Shown: positions 52,217-60,973, counted from the first letter of the stretch. The stretch: DNA of 64,000 nucleotides from Pseudoxanthomonas sp. YR558 (GCF_900116385.1 NZ_FPCI01000001.1:496001-560000); one strand, 5' to 3'. Program-made: numbers and translations. The notes: a model not told the origin generated them from the letters alone.

Positions 52217-53827
52217 TCACTCCTTGCCTTCCGCGACCGGCGCCAGCCGCAGGTCGTGGAAATCGAAGCTGAAATCCGTCAGCGGCGAGATCGCTTCCAT
52301 CCGCGCTTCGCGGATGCCGCCATCGGGCTTCAGCGAGAAGGTCAGGAAGGCATCGGCGTTGAGCCAACGCTCGCGCCAGCGCACCACGAAGGTGTCGTGC
52401 TGCCAGGGCTGGAGGTCACCGACCAGCTCTGGCGTGCGGCTGAAGCGCAACACTAGCCCCTTGCCCTCCTGGGCCACGGTGACGTCGCCGTACCAGGGGT
52501 CGCGCAAGGTGCCGGTGTACTTCGCTAGCGGCAGCGACGGTTTCGACGTCGCATCACGCGCGGCCTGCAGCTTCTGCCAGTGTTCGTCGGCGTTGTCATT
52601 GGCTTGCGCCACCTGCGCCTGGTAGGCGGCCAGCCAGTCGGTGCCGCTATTAGCAAGGTAGGCGTCCAGTACCTTCAGGGTGATCGCGTGGAACGCGGCG
52701 CCCACTTCCTGGTTCGTCAGCACCACCACGCCGAGCTTCTGTTCCGGCACCAGCGTCACCCGCGAGACCATGCCCGGCCAGCCACCGGTGTGCCACACCA
52801 GCTTGCGGCCCTGGAAGTCGGACACCATCCAGCCTTCGCCGTAACCGAGGAAATTCGGCTTCGCGGCCTTCAGCGCTTCCACCTTGGGCTCGGAAATCGG
52901 AATCGGCGTGACCAGCGACCACATCGCCTTCTGTCGTGCAGGCGTGAACAGCGCTTGCTCGCGACCGTTCGCATCGCGGTAGGTGCCGCCAGCCAGTTGC
53001 GCGTTCATCCAGCGCGCCATGTCCGACACGCTGGAATACACGCCGCCCGCGCCGGCCACGTTCTTCCACGTCATCCGCGGCGCGGGCTGCAGCGTGGTGA
53101 AGTCGGCCTTGGCATGGCCGGTGGCGACGTTGTCACCCGCCTTCAGCGCATCGCTGTTGTAGCGGGTCTCGCGCATGCCCAGCGGCTGAAAGATGCGCGT
53201 GCGCAGGAAATGCTCATAGGACTGGCCGCTGGCCTCTTCGACCACCAGCTGCGCGATGCCGTAGAGGATGTTGTCGTAGGCATAACGCTCGCGGAAGCCA
53301 CCGGTCAGCGGGACGTCGCGCAGGCGCTCGGCCACTTCGCGGTTGCTGTACGTGGTGGTGGGCCAGTACAGCAGGTCACCGGCGCCCAGGCCGAGCCCGC
53401 TACGGTGGACGAGCAGATCGCGGATGCGCATCTCGCGGGTCACGTACGGGTCCGCCATGCGGAACCACGGCAGGTGGTCGATCACACGATCGTCCAGCGA
53501 GAGCTTGCCTTCGTCGGCCAGCATCGACAGCGACGCCGAGGTGAACGCCTTCGTGTTGGACGCGATGGCGAACATCGTGTGCGCGTCGACCTTCGCCGGC
53601 TTGCCGAGCTCGCGCTCTCCCCACCCTTTCGCCAAGACCACTTCGCCGTCCTTCACCACCGCGACCGCGATACCGGGCACGTCGAACGCCTGGCGCACGG
53701 ATTCGACATACGCGTCAAGGTCCTGCAACGCGGGCGGTGGCGCTGCGTCCTTCGCAACGGCTGCAGGCGCGGCCAGGCACAGCAACAACAGGGCGCGGCG
53801 CAGGGCCGCGGGCGACGTCAGAGGCAT
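52217..53827 (-). CDS. Exported serine hydrolase, class C beta-lactamase-like
   Basis: This 536-residue protein has a Sec signal (MPLTSPAALRRALLLLCLAAP), then a penicillin-binding/beta-lactamase-like domain with SxxK motif S90-N-T-K93, a YxN motif in RYAYDNILYG and HTGG in VWHTGGWPG for the KTG motif. The C-terminal region (about 440-536, YTGTLRDPWYGDVTVAQ) matches the DUF3471 accessory domain. Many such proteins are esterases or D-aminopeptidases rather than lactamases. The ATG at 53827 is favoured over 53848 because the latter has no ribosome-binding site. Confidence 0.88.
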   Translation of the reverse strand: MPLTSPAALRRALLLLCLAAPAAVAKDAAPPPALQDLDAYVESVRQAFDVPGIAVAVVKDGEVVLAKGWGERELGKPAKVDAHTMFAIASNTKAFTSASLSMLADEGKLSLDDRVIDHLPWFRMADPYVTREMRIRDLLVHRSGLGLGAGDLLYWPTTTYSNREVAERLRDVPLTGGFRERYAYDNILYGIAQLVVEEASGQSYEHFLRTRIFQPLGMRETRYNSDALKAGDNVATGHAKADFTTLQPAPRMTWKNVAGAGGVYSSVSDMARWMNAQLAGGTYRDANGREQALFTPARQKAMWSLVTPIPISEPKVEALKAAKPNFLGYGEGWMVSDFQGRKLVWHTGGWPGMVSRVTLVPEQKLGVVVLTNQEVGAAFHAITLKVLDAYLANSGTDWLAAYQAQVAQANDNADEHWQKLQAARDATSKPSLPLAKYTGTLRDPWYGDVTVAQEGKGLVLRFSRTPELVGDLQPWQHDTFVVRWRERWLNADAFLTFSLKPDGGIREARMEAISPLTDFSFDFHDLRLAPVAEGKE

Positions 53828-53915
53828 CAGGCATTCCCGTTCGAACATTCAGCGCGACGATACCGCAGCCAACGCGCCTGCCGGGAGTGCTGATCGGGCA
53901 CGGCATACTATGTAG

Positions 53916-55178
53916 ATGCCTTCGCCGAGCCCCGACACCCCGCATTCGCCATCCACCGTCGCCATCATCGGCGGCGGCCCCGCCGGCCTGATGGCCGCCG
54001 AAACATTGCGCGCCGCAGGGCTGCAGGTCGATCTGTACGACGCGAAGGGCTCCGTGGGAAGGAAGTTCCTGATCGCCGGCAAAGGCGGCATGAACCTCAC
54101 CCACTCCGATCCTTTCGATGTCTTCGTCACGCGCTATGGCGAACGCGCGAATGACGTCGCCACGTGGCTTCGCGATTTCGACGCGGATGCGCTCCGTGCC
54201 TGGGCACGCGGACTCGGCGTGGAGACGTTCGTGGGGACGTCAGGCCGCGTGTTCCCTACCGACCTCAAGGCCGCGCCGCTGCTGCGCGGCTGGGTGCGAC
54301 GCCTGCGCGAACAGGGTGTGCGCTTTCATGTGTCGCATCGCTGGTACGGCTGGGACGAGGCCGGCGCGTTGCGCTTCGCCACGCCGGAAGGCGACCTCCG
54401 CGTACGGCCCGATGCGGTCTTGCTCGCGATGGGCGGCGGCAGCTGGCCGGAACTGGGCTCGGACGGCGCCTGGGTCGAGGCATTGCAAGCGCGTGGGGTC
54501 GAGACCGCGCCACTGCAGCCGTCCAACTGTGGTTTCGACATCGGCTGGAGCGAGCATCTGGCCACGCGTTTCGCCGGCGAACCCCTGAAGCCCGTCACCG
54601 CGCACTGGCATGCCGCTGACGGCACACCACAGCAACGACAGGGCGAGTGTGTGGTTACCGCCACGGGCATCGAAGGCAGTCTGGTCTACGCACTGTCGCC
54701 GATGCTGCGCGACGACATCGCACGCGAGGGTCACGCCACGTTGGTACTGGATCTCCTACCCGGGCGCGAGGAGCACGACCTGGTGCGCCGGTTGGCCAAG
54801 CCCCGGGGCTCGCGGAGCCTGAGCGAACACCTGCGCCGCGAAGCCGGGGTCAGCGGCGTGCGTGCCGCGCTACTTTATGAAGTGCTCGACAAGACGGCGT
54901 TGGCTGATCCGGCACGCATCGCGCGTACCTTGAAGCGGTTTCCGTTCCGCCTGCAGCGCGCGCGCCCCATCGAGGAAGCGATCAGCAGCGCGGGTGGCCT
55001 GCCGCTGGAAGCACTCGACGAAGGCCTGATGCTGCGCGGACTGCCCGGCGTGTTCGCCGCCGGCGAAATGCTCGACTGGGAAGCACCCACCGGCGGCTAC
55101 CTGCTGACGGCGTGCTTCGCCAGCGGCCGCCAGGCCGCGCTGGGTGTGGTCGACTGGCTGGCGCAACGCAACGCCTGA
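53916..55178 (+). CDS. TIGR03862-type flavoprotein (HI0933 superfamily)
   Basis: This 420-residue flavoprotein has N-terminal FAD motif VAIIGGGPAGLMAAETL, the family motif VGRKFLIAGKGGMNLTHSD, and a terminal GEMLDWEAPTGGYLLTA. It fits the TIGR03862 branch of the HI0933-like family. A TACTAT box at 53906-53911 lies five bases before the ATG with no obvious Shine-Dalgarno, so a leaderless transcript is possible but weakly supported. A hairpin with a 14-bp stem follows the stop. Confidence 0.88.
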   Translation: MPSPSPDTPHSPSTVAIIGGGPAGLMAAETLRAAGLQVDLYDAKGSVGRKFLIAGKGGMNLTHSDPFDVFVTRYGERANDVATWLRDFDADALRAWARGLGVETFVGTSGRVFPTDLKAAPLLRGWVRRLREQGVRFHVSHRWYGWDEAGALRFATPEGDLRVRPDAVLLAMGGGSWPELGSDGAWVEALQARGVETAPLQPSNCGFDIGWSEHLATRFAGEPLKPVTAHWHAADGTPQQRQGECVVTATGIEGSLVYALSPMLRDDIAREGHATLVLDLLPGREEHDLVRRLAKPRGSRSLSEHLRREAGVSGVRAALLYEVLDKTALADPARIARTLKRFPFRLQRARPIEEAISSAGGLPLEALDEGLMLRGLPGVFAAGEMLDWEAPTGGYLLTACFASGRQAALGVVDWLAQRNA

Positions 55179-55194
55179 TTGGTCGTCCGCAGGG

Positions 55195-55230
55195 GCTGCG
55201 GCGCGCACCCCGGGAAGTGCGTGCCGCAGC
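55195..55230 (+). terminator. Strong hairpin after the TIGR03862 gene
   Basis: GCTGCGGCGCGCAC pairs with GTGCGTGCCGCAGC over 14 bp with one G-U pair and an eight-base CCCGGGAA loop. There is no T-run; it is terminator-like by position. The rest of the gap to 55352 holds a short AT-rich segment (55265-55315) with no recognisable feature. Confidence 0.55.
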
Positions 55231-55352
55231 GGCTGCGGAACGTGGGCGCACGATACGCGAGCCGTTGTTGAAGTCCGGTTAGCGTTTCAAAGCAGTTTTA
55301 TTACAGACATTTACGGCCGGATGTGCATGCTGTGCCTGAGGCGGCTGAATGC

Positions 55353-55565
55353 TCATTCAGACTCGTCAGTGACGGTCTGTTTTCCCTCACCCTCGCGTCG
55401 CGCCTTGGCGGCCACATACATGTTGTCGACCAGGTTGGGGTAGCGCCGACCCGCGGCTTCGGCGCGGGCGCGCGCTTCTTCCACCTGGGCCGGCGTGAGC
55501 TTGAGGCCGCCGCCGCGCCTCTTCGGTGCGGGACGCTGCCACGGGCCAGGCTTGCGCGTCGCCAT
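55353..55565 (-). CDS. Small basic hypothetical protein
   Basis: I do not recognise this 70-residue protein. It is basic at the N-terminus (MATRKPGPWQRPAPKRRGGG), then forms a predicted helix (LTPAQVEEARARAEAAGRRYP) and a charged tail. It is three bases downstream of the RidA-family gene on the same strand, which together with codon use supports it as real. A role in nucleic acid binding is possible from the basic N-terminus but not shown. Confidence 0.62.
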   Translation of the reverse strand: MATRKPGPWQRPAPKRRGGGLKLTPAQVEEARARAEAAGRRYPNLVDNMYVAAKARREGEGKQTVTDESE

Positions 55566-55568
55566 CGG

Positions 55569-55913
55569 TCAGACCGCCGCGGTCACCACGATCTCGATCA
55601 GCCATCCCGGACGCGCCAGATTCGCCTGCACCGTCGCGCGCGGGGGCGCATTGCCCTCCGGCACCCATGCGTCCCACACACGGTTCATCGCTTCGAAGTC
55701 CTGCAGGTCCTTGATGAAGATCTCCGCCCGCAGGATCTTCGCCTTGTCGCTGCCCGCACGCGCCAGCAACGCGTCGATCTCGGCGAGCACCTGCTGGGTC
55801 TGCCCGGCGATGCCTTGTGTGGCGTCTTCCGCCACCTGCCCTGCCAGGTAGATCACGCCGTTGTGGATGGCCATTTCGGAGAGGCGTGCGCCGACGTCGA
55901 ACCGCTGGATCAT
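55569..55913 (-). CDS. RidA (YjgF/YER057c/UK114) family protein
   Basis: This 114-residue trimeric family protein hydrolyses reactive enamine/imine intermediates. The arginine of the active site is in NAPPRATVQANLARPGW and the family segment GVIYLAGQVAEDATQGIAGQT is present. It is the middle gene of a compact group between the DUF998 membrane protein (30 bases upstream) and the small basic protein (three bases downstream). Confidence 0.92.
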   Translation of the reverse strand: MIQRFDVGARLSEMAIHNGVIYLAGQVAEDATQGIAGQTQQVLAEIDALLARAGSDKAKILRAEIFIKDLQDFEAMNRVWDAWVPEGNAPPRATVQANLARPGWLIEIVVTAAV

Positions 55914-55943
55914 GAGGGAATCTCCTGTGTGATTACCCGAAGC

Positions 55944-56591
55944 TTAGCGCCGCGCACGGCGGGCGGCACGCCAGAGCCACGTACCCGCCAACAGCATCGC
56001 GGAGACGATCAGCGCGATCAGCAGTTTCTGCACCCAACCCTTTCCGGCCGGCGCCCACAGCGCGTGCACCCACAACAAGGCGAAGCACGCGAGCGACCAG
56101 GCCGCGGCCAGCGGGAAATACGGCCGCCAGGCCGCATCGAGACGGAAGCGCCACGCCTGCAGCACCATGCCCGCGGTGACGCTCAGGAACGCCGTGATCG
56201 CACAGGTGTGGTGGAACCAGACGTGGAATTCCGGCGCAATCGCGGGCAACCAGGAATCGCCGACCGCCACGCCAGCGAGCGCGACAGCGCCCAGGGCGAA
56301 CAGCAATACCGGAGCGCCGCTCCGCGCCTGCGGTGTCAGCTGGGCGCGCAGGCCCAACGCCAGCAGCACGATGGTGGCCGCCAGCAGGCAATAGGCCGAC
56401 CGCAATAGCAGACCGTAAGGTCCGCTCAGATATTGGCTCAGGGTGGCTTGGGGCCAGGCCAGATCGTGGCGAACGACCTGCAGCGCCCCCGCCACCAGCA
56501 GGAACAAGACCGCTCCGGTGATCGCCAGCATCGCCGTCAGTCGGATCGTACGGGTCTGCGAGGTGGAAGCGGTCGGCGCGGCAGCGGGCAT
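55944..56591 (-). CDS. DUF998 family membrane protein
   Basis: This 215-residue protein has six predicted membrane segments (about 17-37, 62-82, 95-113, 127-148, 158-176, 186-207) and the DUF998 pattern LSQYLSGPYGLLLRSAYCL and FHVWFHHTCAITAFLS. Function is unknown. The region between this gene and the divergent MASE2-GGDEF gene (178 bases) contains no recognised element except TTGACC/TACACT boxes that are badly spaced. Confidence 0.82.
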   Translation of the reverse strand: MPAAAPTASTSQTRTIRLTAMLAITGAVLFLLVAGALQVVRHDLAWPQATLSQYLSGPYGLLLRSAYCLLAATIVLLALGLRAQLTPQARSGAPVLLFALGAVALAGVAVGDSWLPAIAPEFHVWFHHTCAITAFLSVTAGMVLQAWRFRLDAAWRPYFPLAAAWSLACFALLWVHALWAPAGKGWVQKLLIALIVSAMLLAGTWLWRAARRARR

Positions 56592-56769
56592 GACGGAACC
56601 TTGGCGGGTGTCGAACCGATTATCCGCCAGGGCTCAAGTTCGCCGGATGCAGGCCGTTGTCGTGGGCAGAAGTCCGTGGCGTGCCCGCCGTCACGGTTTG
56701 ACCTACACTCCATCCTCTCCCGGGGTACCGGGGGACTGGCCGCCACGAGCGAGGGGACTCCACGCGCCA

Positions 56770-57861
56770 ATGCCGTTCGACGTATCGCCATCCGGCGCCC
56801 ACCCGGCGCGCCACCACGCCCAGCGCCTGCCACGCCGGATCTACCGGCTGCGCATGCTGGGCATGGGCTTGGCCGCCCTCCCCGTCGGCGCCGTGCTGCT
56901 GGAGAACGGGGCGGGCTGGGGCCTGTGGGCGTGGTTGGGTTTCACCGCCCTGCTATGGCCGCAAGTGGCCTACGGTCTGGCGCTGCGGCACCGCGAACCC
57001 TTCCGTGGCGAAATCCGCAACCTGCTCTTCGATTCGATGCTCGCCGGCATGTGGGTGCCATTGATGGCGTTCAACCTGCTGCCGAGCGTACTGCTCGTGA
57101 CACTGGCCACCGTGGACAAGATCAGCACCGGCATCGATCGCCTCTGGTACTGGTCGCTGCCGCTGATGCTGGCGGGCGCGCTGCTGGCCGGTGCGCTCAC
57201 CGGCTTCGAGATGCGCCCCGTCACCAGCATGCCGGTGATGCTGGCGTGCCTGCCGATGCTGTTGATCCACTCGATTGCGGTCAGCCAGGCCAGCTACCGG
57301 TTGGTGCGCAAGGTGAAGCGGCAGAACCGCCTGCTGGACGAACTCAGCCGGCGCGACACCCTCAGTGGGCTGGACAGCCGTGGCCATTGGCAGGAACAGG
57401 CATCGATGCTGCTCGCGCAATGCGCCGAGACCGGCGAGCAGGCCACGCTGATGATGATCGACATCGATCACTTCAAGACCATCAACGATCGTCACGGCCA
57501 CGCGGCCGGCGACGATGTGCTGCGTGCCGTCGCCGGCGTGATCCGCCACAGCATCCGCACACTGGACTGCGCAGGCCGGCTGGGCGGCGACGAGTTCGCG
57601 GTATTGCTGCGCGGCAGCGACCTGGTCGCCGCCGAGAACGTGGCGCAGCGTATCCGCGAGGGTGTGGAAGCGCTCCGCCTGCAGAGCGCGCCCGGCCTGC
57701 ACCCGACGGTCAGCCTCGGGCTGGCGCGGGCGGATGCCCCCTCCGCCGGACTGCGCGTCTGGCTGGAAGCGGCCGACCGCGCGCTCTATCGGGCCAAGAG
57801 CAATGGCCGCAACCAGTGGGCCATCCACGAAGGGCTGCATACGGCCACTGTCACGCCCTGA
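56770..57861 (+). CDS. MASE2-GGDEF diguanylate cyclase
   Basis: This 363-residue membrane protein makes cyclic di-GMP from two GTP. An N-terminal MASE2-like sensor (about 20-175, several hydrophobic segments) leads to a GGDEF domain (about 195-355). The catalytic GGDEF motif is residues 272-276 and an allosteric I-site RTLD lies at 263-266, exactly five residues upstream, so product inhibition is likely. MASE2 is known from AdrA/DgcC-type cellulose-linked cyclases. It converges with a second GGDEF gene. Confidence 0.93.
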   Translation: MPFDVSPSGAHPARHHAQRLPRRIYRLRMLGMGLAALPVGAVLLENGAGWGLWAWLGFTALLWPQVAYGLALRHREPFRGEIRNLLFDSMLAGMWVPLMAFNLLPSVLLVTLATVDKISTGIDRLWYWSLPLMLAGALLAGALTGFEMRPVTSMPVMLACLPMLLIHSIAVSQASYRLVRKVKRQNRLLDELSRRDTLSGLDSRGHWQEQASMLLAQCAETGEQATLMMIDIDHFKTINDRHGHAAGDDVLRAVAGVIRHSIRTLDCAGRLGGDEFAVLLRGSDLVAAENVAQRIREGVEALRLQSAPGLHPTVSLGLARADAPSAGLRVWLEAADRALYRAKSNGRNQWAIHEGLHTATVTP

Positions 57862-57896
57862 CGCGTCGTCAGGGTTTCCGTCGATCCGTGTTTACG

Positions 57897-57919
57897 CGGA
57901 CCGCCGCTCGGGCGGTCCG
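57897..57919. terminator. Hairpin between two convergent GGDEF genes
   Basis: A 9-bp stem CGGACCGCC/GGCGGTCCG with a five-base loop lies between the two cyclase genes. No T-run is present. Confidence 0.5.
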
Positions 57920-57923
57920 GCCG

Positions 57924-59741
57924 TCAGGCGCCGATGTGGTGTTCGGCGCGGCCTTCGCGCGTGGGCAGTTCCAGCACGTTGCTGGCTTCGCGCGCGTGCT
58001 CCTGCGTGGGCTCGTAGACGCACACGCGGTTGCGGCCCTGGTGCTTGGCACGGTACAGCTGCTTGTCGGCGTGCGAGAGCAGCTTGGCCAGGCTGTAGCC
58101 GGATTGCATGCTGGAGGTCACGCCGAAACTGCCCGTGATGGCGAACACGTGCCCGGTCTCGCGGGTGTCGATCTGGGCCAGGCGCACGCGGCAATCCTCA
58201 GCCACGCGCGCGGCGGCGCGCAGGTCGCAGCCGTACATCAGGATGGCGAACTCTTCGCCGCCCAGGCGGCCGATCACGTCGATGCGCCTGCAGAAGCCCT
58301 TGCTGGCTTCGGAGACTTCCTTCAGCGCCCAGTCGCCGGTGCCATGGCCGAAGCGGTCGTTGATGTTCTTGAAGTGGTCCAGGTCGAACATGATCAGCGC
58401 AGCCTGCTCGCCGTTGCGCGCGCATTCGGCCAGCGCGCGTTCGGCGCGGATGGTGAAGTGGTGGCGGTTGCAGATGCCGGTCAGGGCGTCGGTCTCGGCC
58501 ATCTTCTTCAACGACAGCTGCACGCGCTTGATCTTGAACGCCCAGTAGCCGATGGACGCGACCAGCACGATCAGCAGGATCACGATCAGCCGCGTGTTCT
58601 GCGCCGCCTGCTGGTCGACCTTGCGCTGCAGCTGCAGCACCTGGTTCTGCTGGTCGAGCAGGCTGATCTGCTGGGTCTTCTGCAGGGTTTCCTGGCGCAC
58701 GATCTGGTAAGCCAGTTCGCGCGCCTTCACTTCATTGAGGTAGGCCTTGTCGGCCTCGGCGTAGCTTTGATAAGCCACCAGTGCCCCTTTGGTATCGCCA
58801 TTGCGTTCCGCAATGTCGTAAAGCGTCCTGTAGGCCTTTACCAGAGGGAGCGTGCTGGTGACACCCGCGCTTTGGCTCAATACGCCACGCGCATAATTCT
58901 CGGCGGCGGAGAGATCGCCCTTCTCCAGCGTTTGCTCGGCGAGGAACGCCTTCGCCTCTGCCACCAGGTGCGGATATTTGGCTCGTTCGATCTCGCCCAG
59001 ATGCTTTTCGATCAGATCGATCGCACGCTGCGTTTCCCCCGCCTCCACCCACTTCCTGGCCAGCGCGATACGGATGAAGTTCGCTGCCGCGAATTCCTTC
59101 TGCTTGTTGCAATGCTCGATCGCGCCATGGATGGTCGCATCGTCGGCGGGCAGGAGCCCCAGGAACTGGCGACTCTCGATCTGCACCTGGGATGCAAGAC
59201 AGCGTGTCCGACCATCGGGCACGTCCCTCAGGATGCGATCGGCATAGTCCAGCGCCTGTCGATACTGCCCGATCTGCTGGTTGAGCACTGCCGCCACACC
59301 CAGCCCCTGATGGCGAATTTCCTTGGAGCGCGCCGCAGGAAGCCGCTGCATGGCTTTTTCGAGCTGGCGGAGGCCTTCGGTGAACTGCCGGTTCAGCGCA
59401 TAGGCGTTGACCGTAAGCAGGGTCGCGCGCAAGGCAAGATCAGCGTCCTTGGTCGATTCGCCCAACGCTTTCGCCACCGTGATGCCGGCTTCTGCTTTTC
59501 CTTCGAAGATCAGACCGTACGCCTTCAGGTAGGCGATACGGTCTTTCTGCGCTTCGTCCGCGGAATCGACCTGGGCTTCGAGTTGCCCGAGCAGCCGCTG
59601 GAAGGACTTCGGATCGGAACTGCGGGCGGTCTCCGCCTTCGCGATAAGCGCGTCAAGCGATCCGGCCGCATATGCAGGCCCGATCGAGATCGACACCAGC
59701 AAAGCGCCCAGCAGCCAGTAACCCTTCCATTGCGCAGACAT
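57924..59741 (-). CDS. TPR-coiled-coil-GGDEF diguanylate cyclase
   Basis: This 605-residue protein has a signal sequence (about 1-26), an all-helical periplasmic region with TPR-like repeats (about 30-335), a coiled coil (about 345-382), one membrane segment (385-402) and a cytoplasmic GGDEF domain. The catalytic motif is GGEEF (494-498) and the I-site RRID is at 485-488, so it looks active and product-inhibited. GGGAG precedes the ATG at 59741. It starts 37 bases after the borosin-like precursor gene on the same strand and may share a transcript with it. Confidence 0.92.
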   Translation of the reverse strand: MSAQWKGYWLLGALLVSISIGPAYAAGSLDALIAKAETARSSDPKSFQRLLGQLEAQVDSADEAQKDRIAYLKAYGLIFEGKAEAGITVAKALGESTKDADLALRATLLTVNAYALNRQFTEGLRQLEKAMQRLPAARSKEIRHQGLGVAAVLNQQIGQYRQALDYADRILRDVPDGRTRCLASQVQIESRQFLGLLPADDATIHGAIEHCNKQKEFAAANFIRIALARKWVEAGETQRAIDLIEKHLGEIERAKYPHLVAEAKAFLAEQTLEKGDLSAAENYARGVLSQSAGVTSTLPLVKAYRTLYDIAERNGDTKGALVAYQSYAEADKAYLNEVKARELAYQIVRQETLQKTQQISLLDQQNQVLQLQRKVDQQAAQNTRLIVILLIVLVASIGYWAFKIKRVQLSLKKMAETDALTGICNRHHFTIRAERALAECARNGEQAALIMFDLDHFKNINDRFGHGTGDWALKEVSEASKGFCRRIDVIGRLGGEEFAILMYGCDLRAAARVAEDCRVRLAQIDTRETGHVFAITGSFGVTSSMQSGYSLAKLLSHADKQLYRAKHQGRNRVCVYEPTQEHAREASNVLELPTREGRAEHHIGA

Positions 59742-59778
59742 AGCTCTACTCCCTTGATCTACTGCCCTCGACGGAAGC

Positions 59779-60057
59779 TCACTCTTCCGGCGGGTTGTCT
59801 TCCACGGGTACGTCACCTTCCAGGGGCTGATCGTCTTCCTTGGCCGGTTGCTGATCAGGCGCCCAGATCATGCACATCATCTTGCTTCGTCCGCCCAACA
59901 GGTCCGAGATCGCGGTGCTGTCCCTGCCCCGGAGGGCTGTGGCTTCCGGCTCGTCGATCCCGAGGGCGTCGATGGCGGCGTTGTAGTCCGCTGCGGTCAT
60001 GTGGCGGGCCGACGAATTCTGACCGATAGATTCGATGAAACGGATAACTGCTGACAC
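59779..60057 (-). CDS. Putative split-borosin precursor peptide (SonA-like)
   Basis: This 92-residue protein resembles the SonA precursor of split borosins: an N-terminal helical recognition domain (about 1-55, ending in ALGIDEPEATALRGRD and ISDLLGG) followed by a short segment GRSKMMCMIWAPDQQ (56-70), the likely core where backbone amides are methylated, as SonA is modified near its C-terminus. Unlike SonA, it continues into an acidic proline-rich tail (72-92, KEDDQPLEGDVPVED). It starts at GTG behind a GGGGGAG element and lies 120 bases downstream of the matching methyltransferase gene. Confidence 0.78.
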   Translation of the reverse strand: MSAVIRFIESIGQNSSARHMTAADYNAAIDALGIDEPEATALRGRDSTAISDLLGGRSKMMCMIWAPDQQPAKEDDQPLEGDVPVEDNPPEE

Positions 60058-60103
60058 GACTCCCCCTGGGCAAAAATGGTGTTGAACGGCCCCTGCTCCC
60101 CAA

Positions 60104-60121
60104 GCAAACGGGCTCGTTTGC
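60104..60121 (-). repeat. Hairpin between borosin enzyme and precursor genes
   Basis: GCAAACG and CGTTTGC form a perfect 7-bp stem with a four-base loop in the 120-base gap between the methyltransferase and the precursor gene. It could be a processing site, attenuator or mRNA stabiliser adjusting the ratio of precursor to enzyme; no T-run follows it in the direction of transcription. Confidence 0.45.
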
Positions 60122-60177
60122 GGAAGATAACCTCTTTTCAGGCCACTCTCTAGCGGTTTTTCAGTGGGGAAGAGGGC

Positions 60178-60957
60178 CTAATCAGCCAACTCCGCCAACC
60201 GGGAGACGACCTCGCGATTCAGCTCCATCGGTCTTGAAGGGGGGACCACGAGGGTCGTCTGGCCGCTCAGCTGCGCGCCAACCAGCTCCTTCAGCGGGAA
60301 CCGCTCCATGCGAGGACGGGCGAACGGCAGCGTGGCTGCTTCGTACGCGGTGACGACGTGGTCCCCGGGGTAGTCCCTAGAAAGGATGTCCACGAGGATT
60401 TCACGCTGGGCACGGCCCGTGCTGAGGCGTGCCAGCGTCGGATCGCCCGCCACGCCCACCTGCCACAGGACCAGGACAGCCGTGGGATCCACGATGCGGC
60501 GATAGGCCATGAACTGGCTTGCTTCGTAGTGCTGGCAGCCATAGGTTCCGGGGTCGATCCCGAGGTCCGCGTACAGACAGTCTTCCGCGGATACCGCAGC
60601 TTCCATGACCGCGTCGAACCCTTCGGAACGGGCCTGCTCGATCGCACGATGGGGCACGCATGCGAACACGCCAGGGTGCCCATAGAAGGCGCCGCAGACC
60701 CGCTCCCCCGCACGGACCCGCTCCAACATGGCGTGGACCATTTCAGCGTAGGAATCGCTGCGCGGCTTTCCTTCCGAATAATAGGGTTGCAGGCTGCGGA
60801 CATCCGAGTGCATCTGCTGCACCCATAGCTCCACCAACGGGTCAGAGGCCGCCACGAACACCACGTCGGCTTCCTCGATGAAACTCCTCGCACGCGGCGC
60901 GAGATGCGCCCCCAGCGTCATGCCCAGGCCGACGCACGCCAAACTACCCGACTTCAT
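60178..60957 (-). CDS. Split-borosin alpha-N-methyltransferase (SonM-like)
   Basis: This 259-residue enzyme belongs to the tetrapyrrole methylase (Class III SAM) superfamily and matches SonM-type borosin enzymes, which methylate backbone amides of a separate precursor. Diagnostic motifs are ACVGLGMTLGAHL (7-19), YGHPGVFACVPHRAI (92-106) with the SAM-binding GHPG, SAEDCLYADLGIDPG (123-137) and QHYEASQFM (142-150). Candidate catalytic residues equivalent to those in OphMA/SonM are Tyr59 or 60, Arg66, Tyr70 and Tyr92. It has no porphyrin-pathway neighbours. GGGGAA precedes the ATG. Confidence 0.88.
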   Translation of the reverse strand: MKSGSLACVGLGMTLGAHLAPRARSFIEEADVVFVAASDPLVELWVQQMHSDVRSLQPYYSEGKPRSDSYAEMVHAMLERVRAGERVCGAFYGHPGVFACVPHRAIEQARSEGFDAVMEAAVSAEDCLYADLGIDPGTYGCQHYEASQFMAYRRIVDPTAVLVLWQVGVAGDPTLARLSTGRAQREILVDILSRDYPGDHVVTAYEAATLPFARPRMERFPLKELVGAQLSGQTTLVVPPSRPMELNREVVSRLAELAD

Positions 60958-60973
60958 TACTGCTTCCCCTGAT

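Noticed and set aside
52217..53827. AmpC-type beta-lactamase
   Set aside because: HTGG replaces KTG and a DUF3471 domain follows, which is usual for esterase or peptidase-like serine hydrolases rather than resistance enzymes.
56433..60029. Long plus-strand open frame of about 1200 codons
   Set aside because: It crosses five well supported genes on both strands out of frame or antisense, so it is a GC artefact.
60178..60957. Siroheme or cobalamin pathway methylase
   Set aside because: It has the tetrapyrrole methylase fold, but no porphyrin or cobalamin genes are adjacent, and its motifs and small downstream protein fit split borosin enzymes better.
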